A DNA stretch of 64,000 nt from NCBI RefSeq assembly GCF_000499385.1, contig NW_013654523.1, positions 57,191 to 121,190 of the forward strand, written 5' to 3'. The position numbers and the translations under genes are program-made. Positions 1 through 13,586 of the stretch are shown here, one piece after another. The stretch is from Eimeria necatrix. Taxonomy: Eukaryota > Apicomplexa > Conoidasida > Eucoccidiorida > Eimeriidae. Below the pieces are notes generated by a model. That model did no database searches and had not been told where the DNA came from. It saw only the letters and a program-made list of their open reading frames with translations. How positions within the stretch are numbered: the first letter of the stretch is position 1; each line of letters starts with the position of its first letter.

Positions 1-129
1 TTCTTCTACTTCTACTCCTGGCCCTGCGCAAACAACTACTTTGCTGAAGCAGAACCGAAGGAAGCCTTTCACGTGCACATGCAGCGTGAAGGGACCATTC
101 GCGCCGTGCTTCTGAGTGTGTGCACTTGA
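1..129 (+). CDS. possible 3' end of a gene entering from the left
   Basis: Frame 1 is open from the first base to a TGA at 127-129, giving 42 residues (aromatic-rich start, then a charged stretch with AEAEPKEAF). It could be the last exon of a gene that lies left of the window. I recognise no family, and 42 open codons can occur by chance. It is listed only because an edge exon would otherwise be lost. Confidence 0.18.
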   Translation, partial: FFYFYSWPCANNYFAEAEPKEAFHVHMQREGTIRAVLLSVCT

Positions 130-682
130 ATGCGGATACGTTAGTGCCGATTTATTAATACAGAATAACGATTAAACGCTCGTGCCGCAAGGAGGAGGAG
201 ATGAAGCGTACGTATACGTCTGGTCATCGTTGCCACGGCTACTCGCTACAAGCTGCAGCCGACCACCCGGACCCCCTAGGGTCTCCGTAGTCAACGCGCT
301 CGGCAATCAAACTAAAAACCTCGAGATGCAGAAAAGACAAACAGGTTCTTAAGATCTTCGCTGATTATGAAATACACTGACATTAGCAGAGCGGGCAGCA
401 GAGTAACCTTCTCGTGTGTGGCGACCGTCGAGCTGCAGCACCAAACCCTATTCGCTGAACCCGTAGCCCTCATCGACAATAACCTAAAGTGCAAATCCTT
501 GAGCCTCAGGCATAAACCGTAAACTGTGGACCTTTGGACTTCTGTTGTGGCGTCTTCGTCCCTCTTTACCCCGGCTCTCCGGGGCCCTTGGATGTAGACC
601 GTATAGGACGTGGGACTGGAACACCGAGCACCAACCCAAAAAACCTTGACTATCAGGTCTTCTAAACCCCTACTAATCGACA
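130..682. other. 5' flank of the glycerol-3-phosphate dehydrogenase gene
   Basis: No convincing coding sequence. A 143-codon minus-strand frame (743-312) overlaps the start of the next gene and has no recognisable motif. The stretch presumably holds the promoter and 5' UTR of the gene at 683; I see no clear promoter motif. Confidence 0.4.
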
Positions 683-3600
683 ATGCACGTCCTAGGTAGG
701 CGTCTCGCCTACTCCTCCTTGGCTGTGGGGGCATCTGCTGCAATCGCCAACACCTTCTTCTGCAGGCAGCACAAGAGAGGCGGCGTTCCTGTGGGTACTA
801 GGTATTACGTAGGCCAAACAGAAGCCTTGGAAGCGGCTGCTCAGGAGACCCCGCAAAAGACCCACCGAAGAGACTGCTTCCCCCCAACATACCTCCCACC
901 CTCTAGGGAAGAGATGATCGCCAAGATGAAAAAAGAAAAGTTCGATGTTTTGGTTATTGGGGGAGGCGCATCAGGTGATTTGTTGCCTCCTCTGTTGTCG
1001 CTGCTGCTTCTGTCGCTGCTGCTTCCGCTAACGTGGATGCCTGTGCTGCTGCTGTACGGGGACAGCGTGCTGGGGTGCTTCTGGGGAAGTGTCGTGTTCC
1101 TTCCTGCTCCTAAAGCCCCCTTTCGGCTGCATCCGTTGTACAGATGCTCATGCTATGCATCTGATGAGAGTCGTGAAGCGAATGATGCACGGCACACAAA
1201 TGCACAAACGCACTAAATAGCATTCTAATATAAAACTGTACACATACGCCTGCGTACCTCTGCACACACACATGGTCATAGCTGCATTCAGCTCTGTCTG
1301 TAGACACCTGTACAGCAGTGTGATACTGCCTGCAACGAGCTGACTTCTCTTAGTCACCTGAGTAAACATACCCCCACCTACCCTCGGTGCATTGATCCCC
1401 GAGTTGTCATTCATATATAAACTGATAAGTCAAGCATTTAAGCATTTAACTCTCCATATTTTGGTCAGGGAAAGACGAAAACATATTTGCACATGCAGGC
1501 TGAAGAGGGCTTAATGTGTATGTGCTTTTGGGGTTTTTTGCACAGGTGTGGGTGTACTGTTTGACGCGAGCAGTCGCGGGCTGAAAAGCTGTTTGGTGGA
1601 ATCTAATGATTTTGCTTCGGGAACTTCAAGCAAAAGCACTAAGCTTGTCCATGGAGGCATTCGCTACTTGCAGAAGGCTTGCGAGACATTTGACTGGGGA
1701 CAGTGAGACACGCCTTGTGAAACGTGGATCGAAGATAGACACTTTTGCTTCTGCATTCGCTTTTCTATGTTGACCTTTTTGGCTTCATGTGCACTGCAAT
1801 TCATGCCTCTGCGTTGATGCCTTCTTAGATTATCTTTGGTGTGCGAGGCTCTAGAGGAGCGGGCTCATCTACTACGCGCAGCTCCCCACATCGCCGAACC
1901 GCTAGCAATTTTGATGCCTATTTACAAGATGTGGCAAATTCCCTACTATTGGTTTGGCGTTAAAGCATACGGATTCTTGGCAAACCTTGTCTGCTGCGGC
2001 GACACGCGTAAGTCGTTTAAAGATTAGCTTTAAATATTAATTGCCTCGGAATTCTAGCTGTAGTACGGTGCTTGTGTATCGTTGTCTGTAGTACGGTGCT
2101 TGTGTATCTTTGTCTTATTCCTTGTGTCCACCTATGTGTCTGCATGTGCATCTGGAAGAATCTGCGCATACAGTGTTACTCTCTGTCATGTGTTGGTGTA
2201 CTTCGTCTCTGTGTACTTGCGTTCGTATGCACACCTGCCTGCATCTGTGCGTTTCAAACTAACAGAAATCCCGCCCACGTCATACCTGTCTGCTCGCACC
2301 TCACGATTCACTTTACCACTGCTGCCGCGTGAGGGACTGAAGGGCTCTCTCCTATACTTCGATGGCCAGATGAACGATAGTCGCATGTGTCTCTCTCTCG
2401 CCCTCTCCCCCACTGTCCCCGGATTTGTGGAGGGTATGCAGCCAGCAGCAGCAGCCAACCATGTGGCAGCAAAAGAATTTATCAAAAACGAAAATGGACA
2501 GATTGTAAGATGTCACATGCGTGTTGAGCTTCTAAGGAAAAGCTTGTTGGTTGCGGACTCTCAGAATGCAGCTACACTATATAACAAAGGTTGACCTTCG
2601 CATGCTGGGTGAGAATTCTACACCCTAAGAGCCCCAAAACTGTAAGCCTATATGATTGTTGCGGTGTATTTGTAGATCGGGGTGAAAGTGCAAGACCGTG
2701 AAACCGACGAAGAGTTCACGATCCACTGCAAGGTCGTCGTGAACTGCACAGGTGATATTTCGTTTACCATAGTCCCAACCTTTAACTGCTGCTTCGCCCC
2801 ACTGTTTCCCATGAATTCACATAGCTAGTGTAGTGCACTTAGGAAATACCGAGATAAACCTGGGCGCTGGTCTGCTGTACATGAGTTCTGTTGCAGGGCC
2901 ACTGACGGATAGTGTGCGCAAGATGGACCATGAAGATGCAGCCTCTCTCGTCATTCCTGCAGCAGGTGCGCCCTAAAGCTTAGGCGTTTTCGTAAAACCA
3001 TAGATCCTGTTTATTTCCATCTACAGACAGTCCCTGACTTATCAAGCGCTTTTTTTCATGTTGTGCCGCTGGGGCTAATTCCTCGTTTGCGCTCACGATT
3101 GTGTGCATCCGTTACGCTGTCACGACTTACGCGCAGGGACGCACATCGTGCTACCCCACTGGTACACTCACAAGACACCCTTTGGACTGCTGTTACCACA
3201 GACCAGCGACGGTCGCGTGTTGTTTCTTCTTCCTTGGGAGGGGCGCACTGTCGCGGGTACCACCGATGCGCCTGCCAATGAAACAACTGAACCCAGACCT
3301 GGAGTGAGTGAAGTGGACTTCCTGGTCAACGAACTTTCCGCCTACCTGAGGATGGACCCCCAACAAATGAGGTACACGAAGTGCACTCGAGCTTAGAATC
3401 AGGGACAAAAGCTTCGGGACTTCTGCTGCTTTGCTAATTATCTATGCCCTGCTTCGCATCGTTGCTGTTTTGGTCGAGTTGGCCTATGTATATGTGTTGT
3501 CTCTGCCTGTCTATGCTAGTTTTTGAGTTTGGTACTGCTTCAACTCATTCGTTTTGTTAAGCTGTTTGTATGTCAAGCTGCTCATTTTCATATCTGGCTC

Positions 3601-5229
3601 TTTCCTCTCAGGGGCGACATTCAATCTGTGTGGGCAGGCCACCGGCCACTTATCTCCCAGACATCTGAAGCAAAAGACACGGCCGGAGTTGTTCGCTCTC
3701 ACACGGTTCTTGTTGATCGCGAGTCGGGCCTCATAAGCTTGATGGGTGGCAAGTGGACCACGTATAGGCGCATGGCGCAGGTGAGGAGACTGTAGGGAGC
3801 TACGCAAGACACATCCAGAAATAACAAATTAATAAGCACCTGTTTATTAAGGTCCTTGCAAGACGAAGTCTAAGTTTCACGACCTAGATTTTAACACAGG
3901 GAAAGAGACTCAGGAACAACAAGAGCACAGCTACAAAAGCCAGTTAGAATGGAGCAGATACGTTAAGCAGGACAAGCATGGGAGAGACAGATACCTCCAA
4001 AAGAGGACGGCGTGCACAGTCAAAACGTATAAGAAGATCAAAAAGGCTGAGCAGCCAAAGTGACACATTAGAAGGCTGAGACCTGAAAACCAAGAACGCA
4101 ACTTTCAGACGTGCCACTGACTAATCTACGGTTTGCGTTTTGCTTACTGTCGGTGTTGGGGAATGCCTACACAGGACGCGGTAGACACCCTTCTGGAAGT
4201 ACACAAAGACAAGGTGGCAGCTTCAATGCCGTGTCGCACAAAAGGAATGAAAGTTCAAGGGGCAGTCGATCCCCTGGGCACACTCCAGCCAGAAGTGAGT
4301 AATATGAATATTTCGAGTACTGTTCTACCTTTGAATGTCAGGTGGGGGTCGTAGCCCCTTGTGTGATGCCCGTTCTGACTTGTGTGCACTGGCGGGCACT
4401 GGCTGTGGATTATTGCAACTTCGTTTGTTCATTGCGTTTGTTGTCTTTCCTCCGTGGGAGCACTGTCCTTACTATTCTTAGCTTAATGGGATGCTTTTCC
4501 GAGGTTCGTGCATGTACACTACAGGACTGTCGCTTCTGCAGTGGAAAGCTGGAGCACGAATTAAGCACGTCTTTCCCTTTTTTAACTTTCGAACAAAGAG
4601 AGCACCTCGTCAGACACTATGGATTTATGGCCAGAGATGTTGTTGAGCTCGCCAAAAAGGAATCTCTAATGGAGCCTCTGGTTGAAGGCCTGCCCTACTT
4701 GAAGGCTGAAGTTCTTTACGCTTGCCGGTAAGACCGTTAAAACGCACGCCACGTGCAACTCCATCTCGTGGATGCTGGCAGCCAAGCATCACCACCATCG
4801 CTAGACAAAGGCTTTCAGGACTGCACGCCCACACCTGAATTCTTCTTCGTTTTCCTCGCAGATACGAACAAGCCCGTTCAGTTTCCGATATCTTGGCCAG
4901 GCGCCTCCCCATTCTGTTCTTAGACCACAAGTTGGGCGTCGAAGCCATAGACACCGTAAGCAGCAGCACTAGCTAGACGCTTGACGCGCAGTCCAGTTCT
5001 TTATGTTGTGGATGATGTGATACAGTGTGTAGGAGAACGCTTGGTTTGATACACTCTCTGTTTCTGTTATTGTGGCGTCGCTATTCTTCCGGTGCCACAG
5101 GTCTGCAGCATGATGGCGAAGGAACTGGGGTGGAGCGCAGCAACGGCAAACAAGAAGAAAGAGGAAGCGAACAAATACGCGGAAACGTTCACCGCCGCCC
5201 CGGAAGAGGAACGCCCGGAACGCCCCTAG
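683..5229 (+). CDS. FAD-dependent glycerol-3-phosphate dehydrogenase, mitochondrial type, 12 exons
   Basis: Oxidises glycerol 3-phosphate to dihydroxyacetone phosphate and passes electrons to ubiquinone; the family acts at the mitochondrial inner membrane. Exons: 683-974, 1546-1702, 1829-2007, 2266-2504, 2676-2751, 2897-2965, 3137-3371, 3612-3780, 4175-4294, 4525-4727, 4862-4955, 5101-5229. All phases close, giving 653 residues, the usual family length. Visible motifs: N-terminal FAD-binding VIGGGASG split by intron 1; [67 protein letters not shown]; and a C-terminal helical domain ending in [20 protein letters not shown]. The hydrophobic/basic N-terminus fits a mitochondrial targeting sequence (inference). 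The start at 683 is the only in-frame ATG well upstream of the FAD motif. The gene converges on the ABC transporter gene. Confidence 0.93.
2058..2113. repeat. 28-bp tandem duplication in intron 3
   Basis: Two adjacent 28-base copies (2058-2085 and 2086-2113) differing at one position, inside the third intron of the dehydrogenase gene. It looks like a recent tandem duplication and does not touch the splice sites. Confidence 0.85.
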
Positions 5230-6032
5230 AGGGCGTATCTTTTCCCTAGCCCAACCAGGAGTACTTCTGCCTGGGGTCGCCCACATTATATAAGATCCAT
5301 TAGTACCATCTTGAAGACGGCGAATATCTTTGAGCTTGACCAATGCTGCCTTTCACAGTCGAAGCATGCAGCCCCTGCAACTCGTTCACTAACGGACTAC
5401 TGAGAAGAGTGACGGGGACCCACTACTGTTGCTCCTAGGGCCTCCATGTTCTTTATTACTATTTTAACTTGAGGGCCCCATTGTGGGGACCTTAGTCTGA
5501 GCCTCATGCGTTGTGCCGCCTATGGGACTGGCTGGGCCCTGAGTTTGCGTGCGGTACGCTGCGTCGCCTGAGACTTGTGCAGGTTCAATTTTTAAGAGGG
5601 AGGCCGATGTCCCGTAAGTTTGAAAGGTTTCCTTTGTTCTATTTGATTCAGCACCTTTCTGGGTGCGATATGCTATCATTCAACTCGTTGAAAAAATGCA
5701 CATGCGAGGTTAGGTGTTTACGTAGAAGGCTAATGGATGGCGCTGACAACCAAAAGCTGCAAGCTGGTTTCACTTCTTCCCCAACGGTTAGAGCCCAGAA
5801 TACACCCTTCTGGGAGCACTTACTCTCCTGTAGCTGTTACGGGGGCGTCAGGTATGAGTGCAGACCTACTAGGAATTGCTCCGGATACGAGCCTGCGGTC
5901 AAATGAAAGCTGAAGAAAGTCTTAAACAGTTGGCAGTGCTCCCAGAAATCTAATCCCCGGTATAAATAAAGGGGCATCACCTCATTACAACTAACTAAGC
6001 ACCATTCCTGGGTAGAGTTAGGGGTATGAAGC
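5230..6032. other. convergent intergenic region
   Basis: Lies between the stop codons of two convergent genes and should contain both 3' UTRs. A minus-strand open frame (6085-5837) covers part of it. If GTAAGC just after the transporter stop region were used as a donor, an exon near 6001-5837 could extend that protein, but no family motif supports this. Nothing else recognised. Confidence 0.4.
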
Positions 6033-9000
6033 TTACCACTGCAGTGGAAGGCATGGGCTTCTAAGAACCTCTTCTTTGGGGCCAAACTGTATTACACGGC
6101 CATCGTCTAATACCTGCAAGTGCAGTTGCAGACAAATGGTTGATAAATGCAGTTAATCTGCTTCTTGCTTGTTTCTGCGTCTTCTTTTTTTAATTTCTGT
6201 CTCGCCTCTCGCCTCTTCTTGGGATGGATGTATCCGATCACTGGGCATAGCGCACATGATTGAATGCCCTTGCCTTTGGTCTCTCACGGCTATCTACGAA
6301 CAGCTGATAGGGAGCGGCAAAAGCCGTAGCAGAAGCAGCACATACCATAATGTGGTCCGATATCTCTAATACCCCGGGTCGGTGGACTATGAAGAGGCAA
6401 GTTTCCCCGTGCAGCCTCTGCACCGCACCACAAGAAAGAAGAGAGACGCATGCCCCTAAGAAAAGCCAATTGACGCCCTATGAGCCACCCATTTACACAC
6501 GCAAATGGCAGACAAACCTTCTTTAGATTTAACAGGACCTGACGCTCTGTGTCTGCATCCAAAGAAGACGTGGCTTCATCCAGGAATAACAAACAAGGCA
6601 CGCGAGAGCCCTTAGTTCCTTCCAACGCCCTCTGGGCGCACTCCAGCCGGTACAGGGCCATGGCGAGGCATACGCGCTGCCTTTGGCCACCTGAATGCCT
6701 AACCCACTTGCTTGATACGGAATTCTGAAAACTAGTCGAAGGAGCATCGTTTCCCCACCTCAAATGACCTAGTTTACCCCCTGACGACTTTGCCTGTCTT
6801 TCAGACCATGAATGTGCTTCGCAACTAAGGCGAAGACGCAGATATCAAGTGGGCGAACGCACACTCACCAGAGAGAACGGCACCGCGCTCGCCTAACGGC
6901 GTCTGGAGGCCCTTTGGAAGAGCCGCAGCGAAAGGGGATACGCATGCAGCATCACAAGCGGAAGAGACAGTCAGCTTCGGGCCCTCTGCTGATGAGCAAT
7001 AAGAGACAGGCAGAAAAGCAGCACGATGCGCATAAATGTAAGGGGTTCCCAATGGATATTCATCAACGGGGGCTGTATAGGATCTAGGCAGGCGTATCTG
7101 CACGCTTCTCTGCGCGCACATTCAGGTGCATACCTACAATTTTTCGCGTATGTGCAGAAGTCACCACTAGTTGTGAACTAACCACATGAGCATGGATTCA
7201 TACAGTAGTTCCAGAACATGGAACCACAAGGGAAGCTTTTGCACGCACTTGCACGCATCAGCGTCTATGTCTGCATCGACGTGTTTGCGACTGTATTCTC
7301 ATGCAGGAACACCCATCTTAGAGCATGCGTATGTGTATTCGAAAATACAATGCTCATTTGCATTTGTGTACGTGCCAGAACAAGCAAAACCACGCGTAAA
7401 AACCTGTCCTTGCTTATTCTTGAGTACGTAGATACGCAGGCATGCAATAGCACATAGTCTTGCCAGCCTCATGTTACTGAAACAAAAGTCGTACACTCAC
7501 ACGTACATATATTCTGCACGCACGCAGTCACGCGGATACGCATACGCATGTCTGATTCATTCTAAAAGTACACGCCATGCAACGGACATCCACAAACGTC
7601 GAAGTAAGTGAGCGAGAGGGCACCAGCACATGCTTGGACGCATATCCTCGTATACCTGTGTAGGCAGGCACTCATGCGTGTCCATGTGTGTAAACAGTCA
7701 TATGCTCGCAGATGTGTGCTCATGGCATATATACAGCTGTGCATCTGCGTGCACGTGGACGTTTGAGCGCAGGTACACAAATAGTCTACACAAATAGTCA
7801 AACCCTGCTCCCAGCGCCTTTATGAAAACGTGCTGTTTGCAAAAATACAGCCATAACAGCCCTCAGATAGACGCGTATGAATGAAGCCGCGTGTACTACT
7901 CATGTGAAACTATGCAGGCTGGCATTCATTCATGCACGCTTTAGTGTCTGCATGCACATAAGCGTAAGTGGAACCACGAGATACACACAATTATATGTAT
8001 GCAGACACGCGATGGAGCAGAATCATGCACGCCAGTGTTCAGACTAGTATAGTTCTTCGGGCTTGTGTATGGCACGCTCACACAACCTAAATGCAAACGG
8101 CCACTCAAATGTGCATGCAAGCCTATTGGCGTGCACAATTTCATGTGTGCGGGGAAGAACACAACGAGGCCATCATGCGTAAACACGCAGTGTACACACA
8201 GACACAAGAAGCAGCAGTATAGCTATACACGAATGTCTACAGAGAGTGTTCGTGTGGCGAGACATAATGCGTCAGTGCACCTCCGGATAATTCTTGCTGC
8301 GCCAACTGCCCATAAAGAATCTGGGCTTCTAGAGACTTGCCGGAGAACAGCACCGAATCCTGGAGCACGGGGATTACCTTTTGCATACGCCCAGTCACAC
8401 ACTCTCCACACAAATATCTATCGCTGACACTTGCACGAACACTGGGCCTGCAAGCCGTCAACCCCGAACCCTGCAGCGCATGCTAAAGTCCCAAACATTA
8501 AGTTACAGCCTACACCCCTAGCTTGGAACCTCCAGCCTTACAAGAGATCGTATAAAGCGCTCGTCAAATGCGCGTATGGGAAGCCCTTCCAAATAAATGT
8601 TTCCTCTTTGGGGCTCGAACAGTCGCAGCAAAAGGGCACCTAACGAACTCTTGCCACTTCCACTCGGACCTACGCATGGCATCAAGAGCAGCAAGTGCCA
8701 ATGCAGTAGATCCACACCAGAGAGGACAAATAAAATTCGACGAAAGCGGCAAGTTTCCATCAAGCCGTCCGCGCGTGCATCGGGATGATACATAGTGATC
8801 CCTGAGGGGCACCACGGTGCAGCTGGCATGAAAGGGGCCTAGCTTACCTGTGACAGCTACGAGAGAGCCAGGGGGCACTTGAAAGCTTAGACCCTTGAGT
8901 GCCCAACGGCCTCCTCTGTCAGGATACGACAGCCACACATCTCTAAACTCCACTGCTGGAACCTTTCTCCGAGCAGATCCGACAGCTGCTGGCATCGTTA

Positions 9001-12000
9001 CCGTTGCCTCTTGTTCCTCTTGGTGCTTAAGGGCTTCCTTAAATCGTGTCAGCTCTGCTTGATAATCTAATGGGGAAGTAAGGAGAGGGGAAGGCGACCG
9101 CAGGAGCAGCTGGAGCATATCTCCCGCCGCAGCAACAGAACGGGAAATGTCGCTCCAGGCTGTAACGCAACCCTGGATAGACGAGCCCACAAAGGCCGAA
9201 TATAGCGCAAGCGACATAACTTGGCCTCCCGTCAGGACACCTACAGCATTCGCAGAAAGTGCCATCGTAAACGTCACGACTGCAATGTATCCGGTGCGGT
9301 AGCGCGTGCAATAAACAAGACCAGGTTGTTTGATAGGAGATATAGGATAGGCAAAGGCTTGCAGCGGGACTGGACATGGGAATAGCCAGTGATAGTGGGA
9401 AGTAGGTGTAGGGAACAAACCTTGGGCAACGAGTGATGCGGCAGAGTGCACAAGATGCACCAGCAGACTCGAACCAGCAGCAAATACAAACGCGTGGCGA
9501 CAGCCAATTGCAACGGCGCTCTTCTTAGCTGCAGCCAAGACGCCCTCCAGCTAAATCACGCACGGGAGCAGCAATAGGCAAAGCATAGTTGCAACGGCAG
9601 TACTTCATAGCAACAAACGTAACGACAGCAGCAAGCGCAAACACAGGAACAGCTAATGCAGCAATACAATGCGCGACTTGGTGGGCAGGCCCTCAGCAAG
9701 AGAACTGGATTTAAACGGGATGAAAAGGCCGATGGCGAAGGCAAGCCAGCATGAAAAGAATATAAGCAGCCACGAAAAGCAAAAGTGAACACGAGAAACA
9801 GCACAGGCAGAAGCACCAAGCTGGCCGTCGCACCGCCATGTCGAAAGCCTTAGCTTCCACAGCCTCTCCATTGAGACTTCTTAGTTGCCTCCTCGAGTTG
9901 AGGGCCACTGTTGCGCGCTGAAACGCCACCTGTAGAGCTCTGCTGTGCTGCTGCTGTAGCTTCGCGACGGATTTTGCTGAAAGCCGCAGCGCGGCCGTCG
10001 CGGCAGCAATCGGCAGCAGCAGAGACATTAGGAAAAACAAAGGGGTTGCAGCCCAACAAAGGCAGATCCCTGAGAACCATGCGCAGTGCAGACGATAATT
10101 TATATGCAACAGCACCACATATGAAGCAGCAAATTTAACGCGAGAGATGAAGAAAGCAAAGCAGCATAGATGAGGTGAAGCTGGGGCGATAACGCTCCAG
10201 ACAACAGTAGGAACAGTCAGAAAGCGACAGAGATCTGCATGCAGACACAAAAAAACGGAAGATGGGGAAGACACGAAGGCAGAAATCGCGGGAATGAGAA
10301 AAAGAGAAAAAGTCATTGGCTTCGATTGGACGATAACTCCGTATGTGGGAAGGGAGTGAATGTACGAACAGGTGAACAAGGATACAGCCACAGAGCAAGC
10401 CAACCAATGAATATAGGCGAAGCCAGAGCAACACAGGCAGTACGGGGAAAGAGCCAGCAGCAATGCAAGAGAGACACACTTAACGAAGAACATAGAAGGG
10501 CAGGCATATCCTGAGAGATGGCACATAGAGCACAAAACAGCAAGCCACACGCCGTGATAGGCTTTCAAGACGTTGTTCGCCCAAAGAGAGGATGCACCAA
10601 AATGTATGAGACAAGAGGAGGGACAAGGATGCATAGGGCATCAAGAAATGAGAGAATTTTTGCAGCTAAACGCACCAACGACAGATGTCAGCAGGCAACG
10701 AAGCCCAAAGGACACGTCCACTAAAATTCTGCTCGCTGTCACAACATCTTCTGCAAGGAAACCCCACATAACGGAATCCCCAAAGCCGAAGCTTTATCCC
10801 CAAAACACAGACTTCCAGACCCAAGAGCAAACCTTTTCAGCTGAGTTGTGTAGGAACACAGCCCCCCAACATCCCATTGCAACAACTGGTAATATCGAGG
10901 TATGTATCAAGTGCTCGAAACTACTCACGAAAAGATCCTAGCGTCCTCGCCATGCTGGTGGAAGGTACTTACGGGAAAGATGCTTCACTAGGGACCCTAG
11001 CTGCTGTTGTTGTGAATGCTGTGTTGTTTGATGGAGTAGCCGCCAAAACAAAGTGGAGCGAAGACGGCAAGCGACCCGTTCAATCTGAGGGGAAACGCAT
11101 GAAGTGATGAACTCCATATGTTGCACCCTAGTCAATAGGTTATGGTTCCCTCAGGACCAAAACTGCTAGCAGCAAGGAGGGGCCGTCTTCCTACAGTTGA
11201 CTCAAGGAGATAAAGTCGGGTGAAAGATGTCACAGCCCCGACGGCTCCCAAAGCAACGCAGATACCCAAACGGGCGCCAGGCGTCTTCAGATTCTCCTCA
11301 AAAACACCCGTAAGTCCCCTCCAGCTGGGCTCCGTTGCTGTTGCTATTTCTGGCTTCCCTGTTCCGACCACAGGAGGCGGTTTGCCTGCTGCTGTTGTCG
11401 CCGGTGAGGAGGGCGTGTCCGTTGCTGCTGTCATTTTATTGGAGCCTTCCGTCACACTACTCTGGCGGTGGAATGAATCTTCTCGACGCTGGTCCTGCTG
11501 TTCGCCCTCCCGTTGTTGCAGCTGCGCTACTTCCTGTTGCTGTTGTTGCTGCTGCTTTTGATGCTGGTCCCCGGTGGTTTGTGTGACGGCATCAACAAGC
11601 TTGCCTACGGCTAGCGGCAGGAGCAGCTGAGCACCACTACTCAGGAGCAGTGCAAACATGATCCCAGCTACCCGAAACTTCTCGTCCTTTAGAAACGCCA
11701 AAAACTCAAACAAAGATACACGAGAGCGTTCAGCAGCCACGGCACCCAAGTCACCAGTATGGAGCTTCCCTGTGGATTTGGTCCCCTCTCCTGCACTTCT
11801 TGAAGGGACTTCTCCAGAGGACACTTGGGGACGTTCTCCATTTGAACGGACCGATGAAAACGGCACGGACTCCCTGAGTGCGGAGACCTTTTCAAAAGAA
11901 CCTTTATGGGCATCAGTTGGTCTAACGTACAAGCGGCTAGAGAAGCATAAGAGTCTACGGTCCCTGGAGGGAAATAATGGTGGGTACGTTGTGTCTTTCA

Positions 12001-12298
12001 CTCCAGTGGAAAAGGGAAGTGGAATGGGCGGATGCCTCGAAATTTGGGGCGCCCCTAGCAGCAAAAAGCGTCCCATCGGAGGGTCCTCTGGTGGCCCATT
12101 GCCACAATGATGTGCTGCATAGCCCAGTGGAGCTGTGAGCGAGCCACTCAACCGGTATGATTTACAGAAATAAGAGCGTGCATGATTCTTGCGCCACAGT
12201 CTGCATTTCCAAAGACCCCAAATAACGCCAGCAGGAGGCTGCAACGGTGCATTGAATGGAGTTGCCCCCACGGTCCCTGGAACCCTCTGCAGCATCAC
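6033..12298 (-). CDS. ABCB-type (MDR/TAP-like) half ABC transporter
   Basis: ATP-driven membrane transporter with one transmembrane domain followed by one nucleotide-binding domain. Resolved exons in transcript order: 12298-11195, 11084-10973, then a gap I could not resolve, then 10069-9834, 9550-9421, 9279-8848, 8669-8542, 8401-8281, 6988-6869, 6690-6518, 6417-6346, 6113-6033; phases agree across each resolved block. Nucleotide-binding motifs: A-loop Tyr in WLSYPDRGG; Walker A GPSGSGKSS; Q-loop IPVLQDSVLFSG; signature LSGGQRQR (formed by joining 6869 to 6690); Walker B and D-loop LLFLDEATSSLD; H-loop CLFIVHRPG; C-terminal VLDDGRVIQFG. All catalytic motifs are intact. The N-terminus is about 200 residues long before the first membrane span, and a Gln/Ser/Thr-rich insert lies in the first loop. 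At least one transmembrane exon between 10973 and 10069 is missing from my model. Substrate and membrane are unknown. Confidence 0.88.
6989..8280 (-). other. 1.3-kb intron of the ABC transporter gene
   Basis: Separates the Q-loop exon from the exon leading to the signature motif; donor after 8281, acceptor before 6988. Its DNA is unlike the flanking exons: strongly enriched in short TGCA, GCATG, CACA and CATACGC words on both strands, with many short frames but no motif. The same word style occurs in dehydrogenase introns near 1.2 kb and 2.1 kb, so it appears to be a general intron composition here. Confidence 0.5.
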
Positions 12299-13586
12299 CT
12301 ATAGATGCCCAGTTCAATGAGGAGTACAACCCCCAGTTTGAATGAGGGTATATCAAAGTTTGCAGGCCCTGGGATCTTCTGGCCCTCATGCTAGGGATCC
12401 CGATCAGAAGACGCTAGAGGCTTAGGACCATGACAGAGCGAGGACTTGGAGGGTCTCCCGTGGATCGGAAAACGCTCCCGAGTGTCCATGCATCAAAGGT
12501 AACAATCTAAGCGAGAAAATATGAAACTTCTCCTGGTGTGAGCACGGTTGAAGCTGTTTCCAATGCTGCTGAAGTTGTTGCGGCTGCTGTTGACGCCGTT
12601 GCGGTTGTTAGGGTTTCCCGTTGCTTCCTGCACGTAGCCCTGAAAGCTCCGGCAACAATTTATTTGGGTTTTCGTGGGGTCTCAATTGAACCAAGTAAAA
12701 GGCGACCTTGAATGATAGGCGGCCGCGACTTACGCGAAGAGCGTCTTGGAATCTAGCCGGAGGACTGTTGAGAGCCCTTGGAGCCGCTGTCGTCCCACAA
12801 GACAAATCGGCAGAGCGGCCTTCAGCCCTTTCGAGCAGCTTTGCATGAAAAATGAAAAATAAAAATTGAAAAGTGCTAATACGAGACACTTCAAAGGTAT
12901 TGATTTGCGCTCCAGCTGGAGCAGTGTCAAGGTGATGTTCTGGAGCGTGTGTTCTGTGTACATGATCCACGAGGCTAATAACTGTTCAGCCGCTGTGAGG
13001 TCTTCAGAGTAGCACCTTTAGCTGAGAACAGGGATCTGCTTCCAAGTGTGTGGGATCCATGGATTAAGGCTTTAGTTTATATTTGCAGTGTAGGCATTTA
13101 ACGGATTTGTGGGGGAAAAAAAGCCTCACCTGGCAATTTGCGTGTGCCTTGCCGTTATTCCTACAATCATTTGGCTACAACAATTCCCTGTGAAACAGTC
13201 GAATGGGAGTGCTCTAAGACTAAGAGAAGTTCGAAGGGAACGGCCAACTATTCCGCGTCGCAACAACATTGCCGAAGCGGGCAGGCCTCTTTATTCAGGT
13301 GCTGAATGGACCTGTGGAAACGGACAATTGTGTGCAATGGCACCAGACGGCTTCGTTCTTTGGCAGCAAGCGGTTGGCGGCAGATCCTCTCAGTGATCTG
13401 TTCCCTCTTTCGGATGCTTCTATTTCATTCAGTGACACTGGGTGAAATGCTGCTTCGATGTATCACAGCAGAGAGACGTCGTTTTTGGAGGATGTGATCA
13501 AATGTAAACAATTCTCTCTCAGCCACCCATTCCTCTGTCAAGTACGAACAACCCGCGTATGTACTGTCTTTTTATTATTTTTTACA

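Noticed and set aside
312..743. 143-codon minus-strand frame overlapping the dehydrogenase start
   Set aside because: No motif, no splice partner, and it overlaps a well-supported coding exon.
5837..6032. Extra C-terminal exon of the ABC transporter after a GTAAGC donor at 6035
   Set aside because: The protein already ends after the standard VLDDGRVIQFG region at a stop within the same bases; the added residues match nothing in the family. Left as a possibility only.
6691..6763. Extension of the ABC signature exon upstream, reading NSVSSKWVRHSGGQRQR
   Set aside because: Phase from the previous exon (ending LSG at 6869) requires the acceptor at 6691, which restores the canonical LSGGQRQR; the extra residues are intron.
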